This document shows positions 45,980 through 56,440 of a stretch of DNA of 64,000 bases, in pieces (position 1 is the first letter of the stretch; every line of letters begins with the position of its first letter). The DNA comes from Cervus elaphus (Eukaryota; Chordata; Mammalia; Artiodactyla; Cervidae): contig NC_057816.1 of assembly GCF_910594005.1 (NCBI RefSeq), forward strand, positions 20,539,797-20,603,796. Reading direction: 5' to 3'. The translations under genes were made by a program, and so were the position numbers. Under the pieces are notes generated by a model. That model saw nothing but the letters and a program-made list of their open reading frames with translations, made no database searches and was not told the DNA's origin.

Positions 45980-46330
45980 ATCTTGGAGGAAAATTTCCAC
46001 TTGAAGTGAAAAAGCAGAGCCTTTGAAGGATTCTCAAGAGAGGAGTGACACGCTCTGACTTACATTTGAAAAGCCCCACCCTGACTGCTGGGTTGAGACC
46101 AGACTGAAAGAGGACCAGGGAAGGAGACCTGTGAGGGGCTTTTGCAGGGATACAGATGAGCAGTGAGGGGACCCAGACCTGAATGGTAGCGGTGGAGCCA
46201 GTAGACAGCAGTCCAAGAGAATGGCAGGAGCCCACGGTGATGCCAAGGATTTGGGTATAGAGCCTTCCATCCCTATAAAACTGGATGCGAAATTCTGAAT
46301 GAAGTTGTGCATTTCTGGGGAGAGATTTCA
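45980..46330 (-). mobile_element. L2-type fragment, antisense
   Basis: 'gaggagtgacacgctctgac', 'ttacatttgaaaagccccac', 'cctgactgctgggttgagac' follow the reversed L2 interior. It directly adjoins the old L1. Confidence 0.5.
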
Positions 46331-46384
46331 TATTTTCAAAGGACTAAGTCAGTTAGCGCCCCAGATTTTAAGAATGGCTAATCC

Positions 46385-46465
46385 AGACCAACATCTTCAT
46401 TTTTAAGAAACTATGATTCAGAAAAGTTGAGTTACTTCCCCAAGGCCACACAGCAAAGCTAGGGA
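46385..46465 (-). mobile_element. MIR fragment, antisense
   Basis: 'taagaaactatgattcagaa', 'gagttacttccccaaggcca', 'cacagcaaagctagg' give a short reversed core. Confidence 0.5.
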
Positions 46466-46810
46466 TATCCCAGCTGCCTTGGCCACCACCTCGGGGGGTT
46501 GCCTAGTGGTATGTGTCATCAGAACCCCTCCTTGCCAGTCCAATGAGACCCACTCACCCCTGCCTAGGAGTACGTATGGTGTACAGAATGACTCCTCCTC
46601 TGTGCCCAGCTTCTGTTGCCCACATCTGCCTTCAGAGTCACCTGCCTTCCTTGTCCATGGCATCTGGGATCCCCAGGTTCCAACTTCGCCCCAGGAAGAT
46701 CCAAGAGAAAGCCTTTCTGCTACTCACAGCTCTGTCTCCACGCAGAATCACAGGAAAGCAACACCGTATCTGCCTAAGACAGTAAGGCCCTTGGTTTTTA
46801 ATCTGTGCAC

Positions 46811-47165
46811 GAATCTTATCTGAACAGGTTCAGGTGGCAAGAGTGAGAGAGAAAAATAATTAAGGGGAGGCAGGTGAAATGTTGACATTATTATTACTTA
46901 AGTGCGGAGACACTTTTAGTTCATGTTTTTATACCCGTGACACTCAGTGAGGGAAAATCAGCTTCCCATTATCTGAACTGCACACTCGCTTACCCCACCT
47001 CCCCACCACCTATAAATCTTATTAAAATGAGTTCCATTGGCAAGACAGAAAAATAATTAAAGCGAAGGTAGGTGAAATGTTGATGTTATTAGTGTAATGC
47101 AACAGTCTGTTCAGTCTCTACACCAGTAAGATGCAGCCAAGGGAAATCAGTTTTAAAGATTACCT
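46811..47165. repeat. Old two-copy tandem duplication, period about 203 bp
   Basis: Copy 1 (46812 to about 46970) and copy 2 (47015 to about 47165) align in register: 'aatcttat', 'ggcaag', 'agaaaaataattaa', 'aggtgaaatgttga', 'gttattatta'-like and 'gggaaaatcag' / 'gggaaatcag'. Divergence is substantial, so the duplication is old. The shared AAAATAATTAA core is a homeodomain-type motif. Not a known mobile element as far as I can see. Confidence 0.75.
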
Positions 47166-47187
47166 TTCCGGGACGCAAGAGTATAAA

Positions 47188-47397
47188 AAGTGAACGTGTT
47201 AGTTGCTCGGTCTTGCCCAACTCTTTGCGAGCCCCTGGACTATAGCCCGCCAGGCTCCTCCGTCCGTGGGATTCTCCAGGGAAGAATACTGGAGTGGGTT
47301 GCCTTTCCCTTCTCCAAGGGATCTTCCTGACCCAGGGATCGAACCCACATCTCCTGCATTGCAGGCAAATTCTTTACCATCTGAACCATCAGGGAAG
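47188..47397 (-). mobile_element. Bov-tA SINE, antisense
   Basis: 'gtgttagttgctcggtcttg' to 'taccatctgaaccatcaggg' is a full reversed copy; the box-B complement 'gggatcgaaccc' is intact. Confidence 0.9.
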
Positions 47398-48055
47398 ATG
47401 GTAAATCGAAGATGCAAATCAGAGCTCAGAAAGCCGCATCTGAAGAGTGCATCAAATCAGGAATCATTTCGAAGTCTGTGGCAATCTCCCAGGGGCTATT
47501 AAGCTCACAGTTTACCTTTTGACTGAATTCTATTTTCTTGCAAATCCTTTATTTCCCACTTATTTATTGACTAAAGACACCGGCACCAAAAGAAAAGAAA
47601 AGCAGGTGGGGGAGAGGGATTCTCCAGCCGCTAGTATTAAAACTCCATAGCAGGAAGTGATTCTCTGGAGGGAGGATCTGAGCACTCTCGTGGACCAGCG
47701 CGTAACTGAATCGCTTCCCCTCCGAGGAGTGCCCGCCCAGAGCCGGTGGACTCGTCCGGCTGCTAGACAGAGGAGCTGCCACATCTTATCTTCCCTGGGG
47801 GAGTGGCTGAGGGGCTGTGGGCAGCACTCCCAGGACAGGCCCCTGGGCATCGCACACAGGAGTCTGGAACTTTCCAACAAGATGTGACAAACACCTCCGC
47901 TGTGAGAGGTGGTGTGGGGTCTGCCCAAGAATAAGAGATGTCAGAGTGGGCAGAGACCCTATGACTCACAGAGTCCAGATTCAGGAGTGACCACTGGCCA
48001 TCGGCAGGTCAGATCGGGTGGACAGCCCTGTCCGGTCGGCTCCTAAAGTATCTTT

Positions 48056-48259
48056 GTTGCTGATGCTGTTCAGTTGCTAAGCTGTGTCTGACTCTTTGAA
48101 GTCAGACCCCATGAACTGCAGCACGCCAGGCTTCTCTGTCCTCCACCATCTCCCGGGGTTTGCTCAAATTCATGTCCGTTGAGTCGGTGATGCTATCTAA
48201 CCACCTCATCCTCCGTCGCCCCCTGCTCCTTTTGCTTTCAATCTTTCCCAGCATCAGGA
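48056..48259 (-). mobile_element. Short BovB 3' end with exact 15-bp target-site duplication
   Basis: Only the last 204 bases of BovB are present ('gttgagtcggtgatgctatc', 'tttcaatctttcccagcatc'). The target word 'tcctaaagtatcttt' is perfectly duplicated at 48041-48055 and 48260-48274. Severe 5' truncation during reverse transcription explains the size. It also carries a 6-base word repeat 'gtcaga' around 48098-48110 not seen in the other copies. Confidence 0.93.
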
Positions 48260-48343
48260 TCCTAAAGTATCTTTAGAGATTTTTTAATTCATGGCCAACA
48301 TTTTAGATTCTGGAGGGTTATGTATTAAAAATTCAGATTTCTG

Positions 48344-48470
48344 GTTCTTTTTTTTTTTTTTTGGCCATGCCTACAGCATGTGTGATCTCAGTTCCACCAT
48401 CAAGGATCGAACCCGAGTCCCCTGCAGTGGAAGCAAAGAGTCTTAACCACAGGACCACCAGGGAAATCTT
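48344..48470 (-). mobile_element. CHR-type tRNA SINE, antisense
   Basis: Poly-T run 48346-48362, then 'ggccatgcctacagcatgtg', 'gatctcagttccaccatcaa', 'cttaaccacaggaccaccag'. The flanking 'ttctgg' words at 48338 and 48470 suggest the target duplication. Confidence 0.87.
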
Positions 48471-49274
48471 CTGGCTTCTCCTGCAAAGATCTGGCAACAT
48501 TAAATCCATGCTCTTGCTTGGCAATAATCGTGGGATGGCTGCTCCCTTCATGGCAGTGTGGTCACCAGCCTCCATTCACCTGGGCCACTCAATGCATTCC
48601 TGTTACCTAGATTGAGTCTGCTGCCCTGATCCCGCCAACCCTAGACCTGCCTTCAGGGAACTCATAGTGAGGATCAGCAGCTAAAAGAGAAACAGAAAGG
48701 AGACGAAGGGAGACAGAACGCCAGTGGCATCCAGTCGTTCCCGAGGAGTCACCAAGGGCAGGCTTGAATGGGTTTTAGGTGAGGTTTCAAGCATGAGAAG
48801 AGTTTGGACAATTTAATCAATTTGGCCCAGAAGAGTGGGCAGCATGTTCATTCCCTGCTAACAGCGGATCTCTTGTAAAGAGCCCAGAGCTTGGAGTTGA
48901 ACTCTGTCTGCCACTCACTGCCTGGTCTGGAAATGCCCCCTATAGAGTATGGTGCAGAAATGGGCCCCAGGACAGGCTGGAGTGGGATCTGCTCCACGGG
49001 CAGTGAACTAAATAATTCATGTTCCCCAACATGGCCAAGGAGAGGCTCTTCCCCGGCTAAGCTTGCATTTCAGCTAATGGAGAGTTATCGTTAACGTCAT
49101 ACCCACTTCAGAACTGAAAAAATAACAATGCATTAAAAATAGATCCCATTTTCAATCAGATGAATGTGAGTCACTGGAATAGCTTGTGAGCAGCCTCATT
49201 TGACACAAAATGGGCTTTGGTTCCAGGCCCTTCATGCTGCCCTGGGCAATGGGTCTCTGAGGACTCCCAGTGGA
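48471..49274. other. Unique intron, no gene recognised
   Basis: Non-repetitive. 49070-49200 is AT-rich with 'ttatcgttaacgtcatac' and 'caatgcattaaaaatag', a weak candidate for a conserved element. Confidence 0.3.
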
Positions 49275-49440
49275 GCCTCTAGAGCCTGCTGTCCAATATG
49301 GCAGCCACCCGCCACAAGTGGCTGTTTAATTTTAATTTCAAATTAATTAAAATCAAATAAAACTAAAAATACAGTTCCTCAGTGGCACTTAGCCCACGTC
49401 AAGTGCTCAGTAGCCATATGGGACTTTAGGGAGGCTGGTT
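49275..49440. mobile_element. Old interspersed repeat, DNA-transposon-like, family unassigned
   Basis: Inverted wording is visible: 'ctgtccaatatggcagccac' and 'gccacaagtggctg' at the left, 'aagtgctcagtagccatatg' at the right, around an AT-rich centre. This arrangement is common in old mammalian hAT-type non-autonomous elements; I cannot name it from reading. Confidence 0.35.
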
Positions 49441-49619
49441 TAAACAGAATTCAGGCATTCCTGGCCAAATTCCACCTAATCCTAATTCCAGAAACCCAAC
49501 AGCATCCAATATTAGACACAGATTCAAAGGTTTAGACCTGGAGGTGTGGAGGTCAGCATCCCGCAAGCGTTTGCACTGATGTCATGATCCAGCCTGGAAG
49601 TGGAGGCTTCTCATCAATT

Positions 49620-49900
49620 CACTCACTCCTTGACTCACCAGATCTTCACTAGGTGCCAACTATGTGTGAAAGCATCATGTAGATGCAGAGTGGAGGTATA
49701 AAACATCATCTGTGCCCTCGAGGAGTTTATGGTCATGGGAAAGAGAAAACATAGAAACTCTTTACAATCATATAAGAGAGAATGAAAGAAGTATTTAAAA
49801 GTATAAACAAGTTACAGAGAAGGTGTTCATTTCCACCAAGAAAATCTGGGAGGACTTCATGAGGGAAGTGACTATTGAACTCTCCCATGGTAGAAACAGT
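49620..49900 (-). mobile_element. L2-type fragment, antisense
   Basis: 'ttcactaggtgccaactatg', 'catctgtgccctcgaggagt', 'ttatggtcatgggaaagag', 'gggaggacttcatgagggaa' are reversed L2 3' phrases. Confidence 0.6.
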
Positions 49901-49956
49901 AGAATTTTAGTAGACTGCTTATTTAAATTATTTGGTAGATTATTTAAAAATCATCA

Positions 49957-50292
49957 GGGCTTCCCAGGTGGCTCAGTGGTTAAAAAAAAAAATCTACCTG
50001 CCAAGGCAGGAGACACGAGTTCAATCCTTATTTCAGGAAAATTGCATGTGCCATGGAGCAGCTAAGCCCCTGCACCACAACTACTGAGCCTGTGCTCTAG
50101 CGCCCGGGAACTACTGAAGCCCGTGTGGCCTCAAACCCACGCTCCACAACAAGAGAAGACACTGCAATGAGAAATCCGAGCACCGAAACTAGAAAACAGC
50201 CTCCGCTCGCCACAGATGGAGAAAAACCCACGAGCAGCGATAAGGACCCAGAGCAGCCAAATAAATAAATAATAAAAAATAATAATAATCAG
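49957..50292 (+). mobile_element. Long CHR-type tRNA SINE (first of three in a row)
   Basis: 'gggcttcccaggtggctcag', 'gagttcaatccttatttc', 'gcaccacaactactgagcct', 'agagaagacactgcaatgag', tail of AAATAA and AATAAT units. About 330 bases, the long subtype. Confidence 0.85.
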
Positions 50293-50432
50293 GGGACCTC
50301 TCTGGCAGTCCAGTGATTAAGACTCTGCACTTCCACTTCAGGGGGCCTGGGTTCGATCCCTGGTCAGGGAACTAAGATCCCAAATGCCCCGAGGTTGCAC
50401 GGCCAAGGTAAATAAATACTGTAAATAAATTA
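50293..50432 (+). mobile_element. CHR-type tRNA SINE (second of three)
   Basis: 'gggacctctctggcagtcc', 'gggttcgatccctggtcag', 'ggaactaagatcccaaatg', tail AAATAAATA. It begins at the tail of the preceding SINE. Confidence 0.88.
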
Positions 50433-50467
50433 ATTAACTTCATTAAGTTAAAAAATAAAAGTAATCA

Positions 50468-50605
50468 AAGAATTCCCTGGTGGTCCAATGGGTAAGACAC
50501 CCTGCTTTCACTGCCCAGGGCACAGGTTCAAACCCTGGTTGGGGAATTAAGATCCCTCAAGCCAAGCGGCGCAGCCAAAAATAAATAGATAAATAAAACT
50601 AAAGA
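50468..50605 (+). mobile_element. CHR-type tRNA SINE (third of three)
   Basis: 'aattccctggtggtccaatg', 'ggttcaaaccctggttgg', 'ggaattaagatccctcaagc', tail AAATAAATAGATAAATAAA. Same orientation as the two before it. Confidence 0.87.
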
Positions 50606-50679
50606 CATGCAGACTTGAGAACATTTGCTGAAACTGGGAAACTATAAACAGTGATGTTGTTTTTTAAAAAAATGTTCAT

Positions 50680-50965
50680 AAGAACCAGAACAAAGGCACA
50701 GAGGGATGAAGGAAGAGCGTGCCCTGACTGAGGGGTCAGCCTAGGGGTGGTTATAAGGGATAAAAAGGGGCATGGCGGGTGGGGTTCGTCGGGAAAGGCC
50801 AAGCGCAGTGCAAGGAGTTTGAACTTGGGTGTGAGCAGTGGGGAGCCATCGTAGGTGCTTGCGGACTTTTATCGCCACATATGAGGGCCCCAAAGAAGAG
50901 AACCACGTGGTGTTTGGGGCATGGGTCTGACAGCAAGAAAAGTGCTGGCTAGTTGGATCCTGGTT
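50680..50965 (-). mobile_element. L2-type fragment, antisense
   Basis: 'acaaaggcacagagggatga', 'ggagtttgaacttgggtgtg', 'agcagtggggagccatcgta' follow the reversed L2 interior, diverged. Confidence 0.45.
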
Positions 50966-51439
50966 AACAGAAAGTAGGACAACATAGACTTCCCAAAGCC
51001 CTTGCTAGAGACAAAAAGCAAGTAAGTGCCCAGAGAGAGGGTACCCAAGTGGCGGTGAGAGTCACTCGCCTCAACTTCTGTTAGCCAGGGAACTCTCATG
51101 CATGCCTCAATTCAGCAGTGATTCTACCAGCAAACATCCCGTGGTGCCTGGCTTCTTTAATGATCCAGAAGTCTCCATGCTTCGGGGTCCTGAGCCCCTT
51201 AGTCACTGGCATCACCTGCACACCCACTGCGGGCAGCCCTGTGGGGTGAGAGACCTCAACCCCGGGTGTATGGGAGCACAGTACCGCCCCCCGGTGCCAG
51301 GTTGGCCCAGGGGCCATCCAGTTCTGTCCCCGCCTCCTGGCCCCTGAGCTGTGAGTCCCTGGAGTGGCTGTCCTAGGTGGAGGGTCGGAGGATGAACACC
51401 CCCCGTGTGAGGCCACCCCCTCTTCACAAGCGCCCTCCC

Positions 51440-51790
51440 CTGTGTCTGTGGCTCTCAGACTCCCCGGAGACCATTAGCACCTCTCTGGGAATATCTAACT
51501 GAAGACAGTTTCTAGCCGGGATCTGTTATAATTACCAATTAGGTCTGATTATAATTACCCCTCGCCGCCATCCCTTACCTGGCACCCAGGATAGGACAGG
51601 GCCCCGCGACAATTAGCAGCAGGTCTTTCCTGATACGCTGGCTGATTAGCAATACAATTGCAGGGTCGGGGGCGGGGGTGGGGGGGGGGCGGGAAGAGCC
51701 TGGCTTGTTAGAGGGAGGCTGCTGTTTACCGAGGAATCAGGAATCAAATTAGATTAAAATTAATGAGGGGGGAAACGCGGAGTGCAGAAA
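51440..51790. promoter_or_regulatory. Candidate intronic enhancer: cluster of homeodomain-type motifs
   Basis: A non-repetitive stretch packed with TAATTA/ATTAG-type cores. The 11-mer 'ttataattacc' occurs at 51526-51536 and again at 51549-51559, 23 bases apart, with 'caattagg' between them; further cores are 'caattagcagc' near 51610, 'gattagcaatacaattgc' near 51645, and 'aattagattaaaattaatg' near 51748. A G-rich run at 51662-51690 (runs of 4-8 G) could form a quadruplex. No gene or repeat explains it. Binding of homeodomain factors and enhancer activity are inference. Confidence 0.35.
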
Positions 51791-51959
51791 TGCAGTTTTT
51801 CCCCTCAACCACCTCTTTTTGTGTGTGTCAGTTGATGACATCATTTAGGGGAAGAAACTGAAATTCCCCTATGCTTCTCCACCTCAGGTTTTTGGGGTTC
51901 AGTGACTACCCCATCTCTGCCCAGAGTGACACAGTGGACGTGATCAAAGGACTCACTGC

Positions 51960-52045
51960 GGTGTGAATGTGGGAAAATCACCTGAGCTCTCTGAGCCTCA
52001 GCCTCCTCATCTGTGAAATAGGGACAGTACTTGGCTCTGAACCAG
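51960..52045 (+). mobile_element. MIR core fragment
   Basis: 'gaaaatcacctgagctctct', 'gagcctcagcctcctcatct', 'gtgaaatagggacagtac' in sense. Confidence 0.55.
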
Positions 52046-53374
52046 ACACCTGCCCCAATTATGTGCAGGACTTGGGGGTGGGGAGTGAGGGGATGGGGGT
52101 GAAGGTGCCAAACACCGTGGCTTAGTTTTCTGGGAATCTCTGGGCTCAGTCCCAAGCTTGGCTCAGAGAAAGTGCTGGAGGAGGAACCACACTTAACTCC
52201 CACCCAGGACCCATAGGGAGGCCTCTCCCTTCCCCAGAGCAGCAGGCCGGCATGGAGAAGAGATGCCAGCTGAGATGGGAACAACCATCCCTGGGCATCC
52301 TCACCCCTTCACCTGCTGAATAAAGTGACAACCTCCCAAAGTGGTTCACTGTAAAGAGAGGAAACCTGGGAGCCAGCTGTGCATCCTCGAGGAAGTGAAG
52401 TTGCCTGTCTGGGCTTGAGCATCTGCACATGAGGAATCTTCCAGTCTCCCTGAGCAGAGGGAGGCTCTAACAGCCCTGGAAGAGTGCAGTGTGGCCATTA
52501 CACAATCAATCTGGTGGCTGTGGGCTGATGCCCTGGGGAGACCTGAAGGACTTGTTTAAATCACCCAGATTACCAAGCAGGTCCACCCTCCACCTGCTCT
52601 ATGCTGGCAAGGGACAGCAGAGACCCCAGGTCCCCAGAAAACAGCCCTTCTTGTTGTTTGGTGAGAGAGGGACACATGAACACAAGCGCACACACAGTCA
52701 AACAGGCCCTAAACTCAGGTACCTGCAAAGGTCACACCCACACACACGCCCATGTAAAATCTGCTAATTTATGCAGCTGCCCAGGCTGAGCATTTGACCT
52801 GCTCCCTGGAAGGATTCTCGGGGAGTCCAGGACTGCCTGTCCTCCACCATCACCCCAGCTCCAAGAGTGGGTCCCCTGCTCCCTCCACCCTTGGTTTCTC
52901 TCCAGCAGGAGCCTTCTGCCCTCTCGGGCCCCCAAGAAGGAGTTCTGGATGATCATGGCCCTGGGGAAGGGGCTGCTCCAGTTCCCAGAGACTCAGACAG
53001 CTTCCTGGACTTAGGACCTCTATCTGTCTCTTGGCTGAGCCCCACTTCCCCAGCCTTGATACCCATGCCTGCCACCCCAAGAACTCACACACCTTTCCTA
53101 AGGGTTCCTGTTTGGTGCTGACCTGGAGAAGATAGGAGTCCAGAGCTAGACCTCGGTCCCTGGATATCCCCACTAGTTTAGTCTCCATTTCCAGGACCAG
53201 CCCCCTTTCACCTCCTCCCCAGAGGTCTTTCTTCCTGTTGCCTCCATCACACCCCCCTCTCACTCTGAACTTGGCCAAAGACTCAGGTTCCCACGTGGTG
53301 AGCAGTGAGTTGGAATGGGCTGAGTGGCAGAGCAACATGGACTTATCGTCAGACTCCTGAGCCCTAGTGCAGCC
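52046..53374. other. Unique intron, no gene recognised
   Basis: GC-rich unique sequence with a short CA run near 52733-52746. A 180-codon minus-strand open frame (53392-52850) shows no domain. Confidence 0.35.
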
Positions 53375-53520
53375 TGCCCTTGTCCACATCACTCAGCCTC
53401 TCTGACCCTCGGTTTCTCATCTATAAAATGAGGATTAATACCTGCCCTGCCGGTGTTCGGGGTTATCAGAGAGAGAAAGGTGACTGTGTGTGGGAAGGCA
53501 CGTGACGAGCAGCATGGTGC
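53375..53520 (+). mobile_element. MIR fragment
   Basis: 'cagcctctctgaccctcggt', 'ttctcatctataaaatgagg', 'attaatacctgccctgccgg' in sense order. Confidence 0.6.
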
Positions 53521-53559
53521 CTCACAATGTTTTGAGCACAGATACCGTTGCAAAATCCC

Positions 53560-53905
53560 TGCCGGTTCTCTGTTGCTGCATAGCAACTCATCCCCAAACC
53601 CAGGGGCTTAAAACAGCAGTGATCAGTTATCAACTCTCATAGTTTCTGCAGGTCCAGAAGCTAAACCCAGCTCTGCCAGACGGCTCTGGCTCAGGGTGTG
53701 TCATGGCCATCAGACCCCCGGAGAGGCTGGGTCATGTCAAAGTCTGCTTTACTCGTGTGTCTGGTAACTAGGCTGGGAAGCTGTGAACAGCGAGTGGCAG
53801 GGGGGTGGGGCCTGGGGTACCAGCTCCTCAACCTCTCCCTCCATCTCTGTGTCTCTCCACGTGGTCTCTCCAACGCAGCGGCCTCAAGGCACTGAACTTC
53901 TTACA
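53560..53905. mobile_element. Old interspersed repeat, family unassigned
   Basis: Wording such as 'ctctgttgctgcatagcaac', 'caggggcttaaaacagcagt', 'tagtttctgcaggtccagaa', 'gctctggctcagggtgtgtc' is widespread in mammalian introns, but I cannot place it in a family by reading. The Bov-tA at 53915 has landed at its right side. Confidence 0.45.
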
Positions 53906-53914
53906 TGGCTGCTA

Positions 53915-54110
53915 GGGCTTCCTAGTAAAGAATCTGCCTGCAATGCAGGAGACTCGCGTTCGATCCCTGGGTCGGGAAGATCCCCTGGAGAAGGGAATGG
54001 CAACCCACTCCAGTATTCTGGCCTGGAAAATTCCACGGACAGAGGAGCCTGACAGGTTACAGTCCATGGGGTCACAGAGAGTTGGACACAACTGAACGAC
54101 TAATACTTTC
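53915..54110 (+). mobile_element. Bov-tA SINE
   Basis: 'gggcttcctagtaaagaatc' starts it (a few bases of the head are missing), 'cgttcgatccctgggtcggg' is an intact box B, and 'cgactaatactttca' ends it. Confidence 0.9.
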
Positions 54111-55214
54111 AGGGCTCCGAAGCACATGTCCTGCCTCCAGAGGCAGATGTACCAGAAGTGCCCTGTGGCCCCGGGGACACCCAAGCAGGGTGGGGCTTTG
54201 CCCACCTGGCCCTTGGTCAGCCATCTGCAAGGGGAGCCCCTGCTCTGCCTCTCTCCCTGACACACAGCCCGCACCATGAGCTCCCACCAGCCATGGCATG
54301 CTATGGCTGGAATCCACGTGTGGGCACCTGCCAACCATACATGGGGCCACCTTCTGCGGGGAGGTACTCTAGGGGTGGGGGTGGGGAGGGCCGGGCAGCA
54401 GACTCCTTTCCTGCCTCCAGGCTTTGTGGGGAGCTGGGACTTAAGATCAACAAATAGGAGGTCACTTTCCCAGGATCCTGAATCCAAATGCGACTTTGAC
54501 TGGCTGACCAGGCTCCAGGTTCTCATAGTGAATTCAGAGTCTAAGCGGGCTCGGGGCCCGCAGTCATGGAGTGGCAGGACTCGAAAGGCACTGGGGGCCA
54601 GGAGCATCCAGCTTAAGACCCACCTTCCTCCGGCCTCAGCTACCCCCACCTCGGGCTCCCCCCACCCCACCCTACCTCGCCGACTCATCCTCTCTCAAGC
54701 ATTCGCCACCCGACTTGCTCTCTTCCTCTGCATGGAAGACTCCTCTCCTCGCTCCTCTGTGCCCCCATCTGCCACCAGGCCCCTCCAGGCTTCAGCCTTC
54801 CTTCCCCGGCCTCTGTTTTAGGGTCCCTTCTAGGTTCCCCTGCGTCCTGCACTCCCCATGATGGCCCTCACCACACAGTCCTACGTCATGTGGGTCTCTC
54901 CCCACCCGGACTGCACGGTCCCTGTGGTCAGGGACCAGGTCTCCCTGCTTTCTGTACCCAGCCCTGAGCCCAGGCCCAGCAGACGGCAGCTCTCAATGAA
55001 GTTCACACAACAGATGAGTGACCTCCCAGGTCACCGTTAGCTCAGCGAGTTTACCTTCCGCTGAGATCATCCAGTGCGTTCCAGGGCCCAAGGTCCTCTC
55101 GGACTGAGCGAGGAGCGGCCAGAGGGCTAAACAAGCCGGGTGCCCAACACTGCTTTCCAGCCTGGTTCCCTCCTCCAGCTTGGCCAGCATTCCCAGAAGG
55201 TGCACACAGCCCTC
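54111..55214. other. Unique intron, no gene recognised
   Basis: GC-rich. 54660-54960 has the loose wording of an L2 3' region in sense ('cactccccatgatggccctc', 'gtggtcagggaccaggtctc'), not firm enough to call. A 181-codon plus-strand frame (54276-54821) has no domain. Confidence 0.35.
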
Positions 55215-55268
55215 TGTATCCATCTTGAAGAAGTCATTTCACTTTTGAGCTCGTTTTCTCATCTGATA

Positions 55269-55476
55269 TGTATGCATAGTCACGTCAGTCGTATCTGACT
55301 CTTTGTGACCCCATGAACTATAGCCCACCCGGCTCCTCTGTCCATGGGATTCTCCAGGCAGAATACTGGAGTGGGTTGCCACGCCCTCTGCCAGGGGATC
55401 TTTCCAACCCAGAGATCGAACTTGCGTCTCTTAAGTCTCCTGCGTTGGCAGGCAGGTTCTTTACCACTAGTGCCAC
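55269..55476 (-). mobile_element. Bov-tA SINE, antisense, exact 13-bp target-site duplication
   Basis: Full reversed copy. The target 'ttctcatctgata' is identical at 55256-55268 and 55477-55489. Confidence 0.94.
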
Positions 55477-55527
55477 TTCTCATCTGATAAATGGGCATAA
55501 TAATAGCTGCCTCTCTAAAAGGTTGTT

Positions 55528-55658
55528 ATGGGGACTTTTCTGGTGGTTCAGTTGTTAAAAAAATAAAACTCCATGCTCCCAATGCAGGGGGCACAGGTTC
55601 GACCCCTGATGGAGAAACGAAGATCCCGCATGCCCTACAGCACAGCCCAATAAATAAT
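55528..55658 (+). mobile_element. CHR-type tRNA SINE, exact 11-bp target-site duplication
   Basis: Sense copy with box B 'ggttcgacccctgatgg'. The target 'aaaaggttgtt' is identical at 55517-55527 and 55659-55669. The head carries an A-rich insertion ('gttaaaaaaataaaactcc'). Confidence 0.93.
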
Positions 55659-56319
55659 AAAAGGTTGTTCAAAAATCAGATGAGTGCAGGACATCGACGT
55701 GTTCTGTAGACTGTGAAGAAAGGTCTGAAGAGAAGCCCAGGTCTGTCACCTGATGCGCTGTGTGCTTCCCAAGAGAGGGGCTGGCACCCCTTTTTCCCAG
55801 CTCTGCATTCAGTGACAGCACGTTGGCAGCTCGTAACTGGCTGTAATGGGAGAACTTACACCACAGAAATGGCCAAACACCACAATCAGCGTTCTCTGGG
55901 TGTGTTTTGTCGTGTTTGGGGAGCTGGGTTGACAGCACACCACTGCCCCGGCCCCTCCCCTGACTTCGTCTGTGAAGAACAAGTCTTCCCGTCCGTCCCC
56001 ACTGTTCAAAGAGGCTATGTGTCATAAGTGGAAGCGCCCGGAGTTCTTTAGCAAAACCAGGCTGGAGAAGTCCCAAGTGTGAGCCTTTATTTCTTGTGAT
56101 TAATGTCCCTTAGTATAATAATCCTTCGTCATAAAGCAGGCAGGAGCAGTGACAGACCTGTGACTCACACCGGGAACCGTGCCCGGACTGGAGAGGCTGA
56201 GGCTTCGCCCAGCAGCCTCCCGGGGGCTGGCCTGGATGTGGGCCCTGGAGAGCACTCCTGTTTCAGACCAGAGGGTTAGGATGAGGAGGCTGAGCCCCAG
56301 GGGGCCTGACCCTGATCCA

Positions 56320-56440
56320 AGCTCTACCCCTCACTCATAGGTGACCTCGGGCATCCCAGTTTACCACCTGAGCCTCCAGGGATGGGCAAGAAAAGGAAGT
56401 AAGATCCTGCATTGAAAGTCATTGGAAAAGTATAAAGTGC
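56320..56440 (+). mobile_element. MIR fragment
   Basis: 'cctcactcataggtgacctc', 'gggcatcccagtttaccacc', then 'ggaaaagtataaagtgcc' give a diverged sense MIR. Confidence 0.45.

Larger units (their letters stand above)
55215..55700 (+). mobile_element. MIR split by two later SINEs
   Basis: The MIR core starts 'agtcatttcacttttgagct' and 'cgttttctcatctgata', is interrupted, resumes 'aatgggcataataatagctg', 'cctctctaaaaggttgtta', is interrupted again, and resumes 'caaaaatcagatgagtgcag'. Both breaks are explained exactly by the two SINEs listed next. Confidence 0.7.

Noticed and set aside
44399..46331. Open frames resembling reverse transcriptase on the minus strand
   Set aside because: Not genes: decayed L1 ORF2 pieces with stops, covered by the L1 entry.
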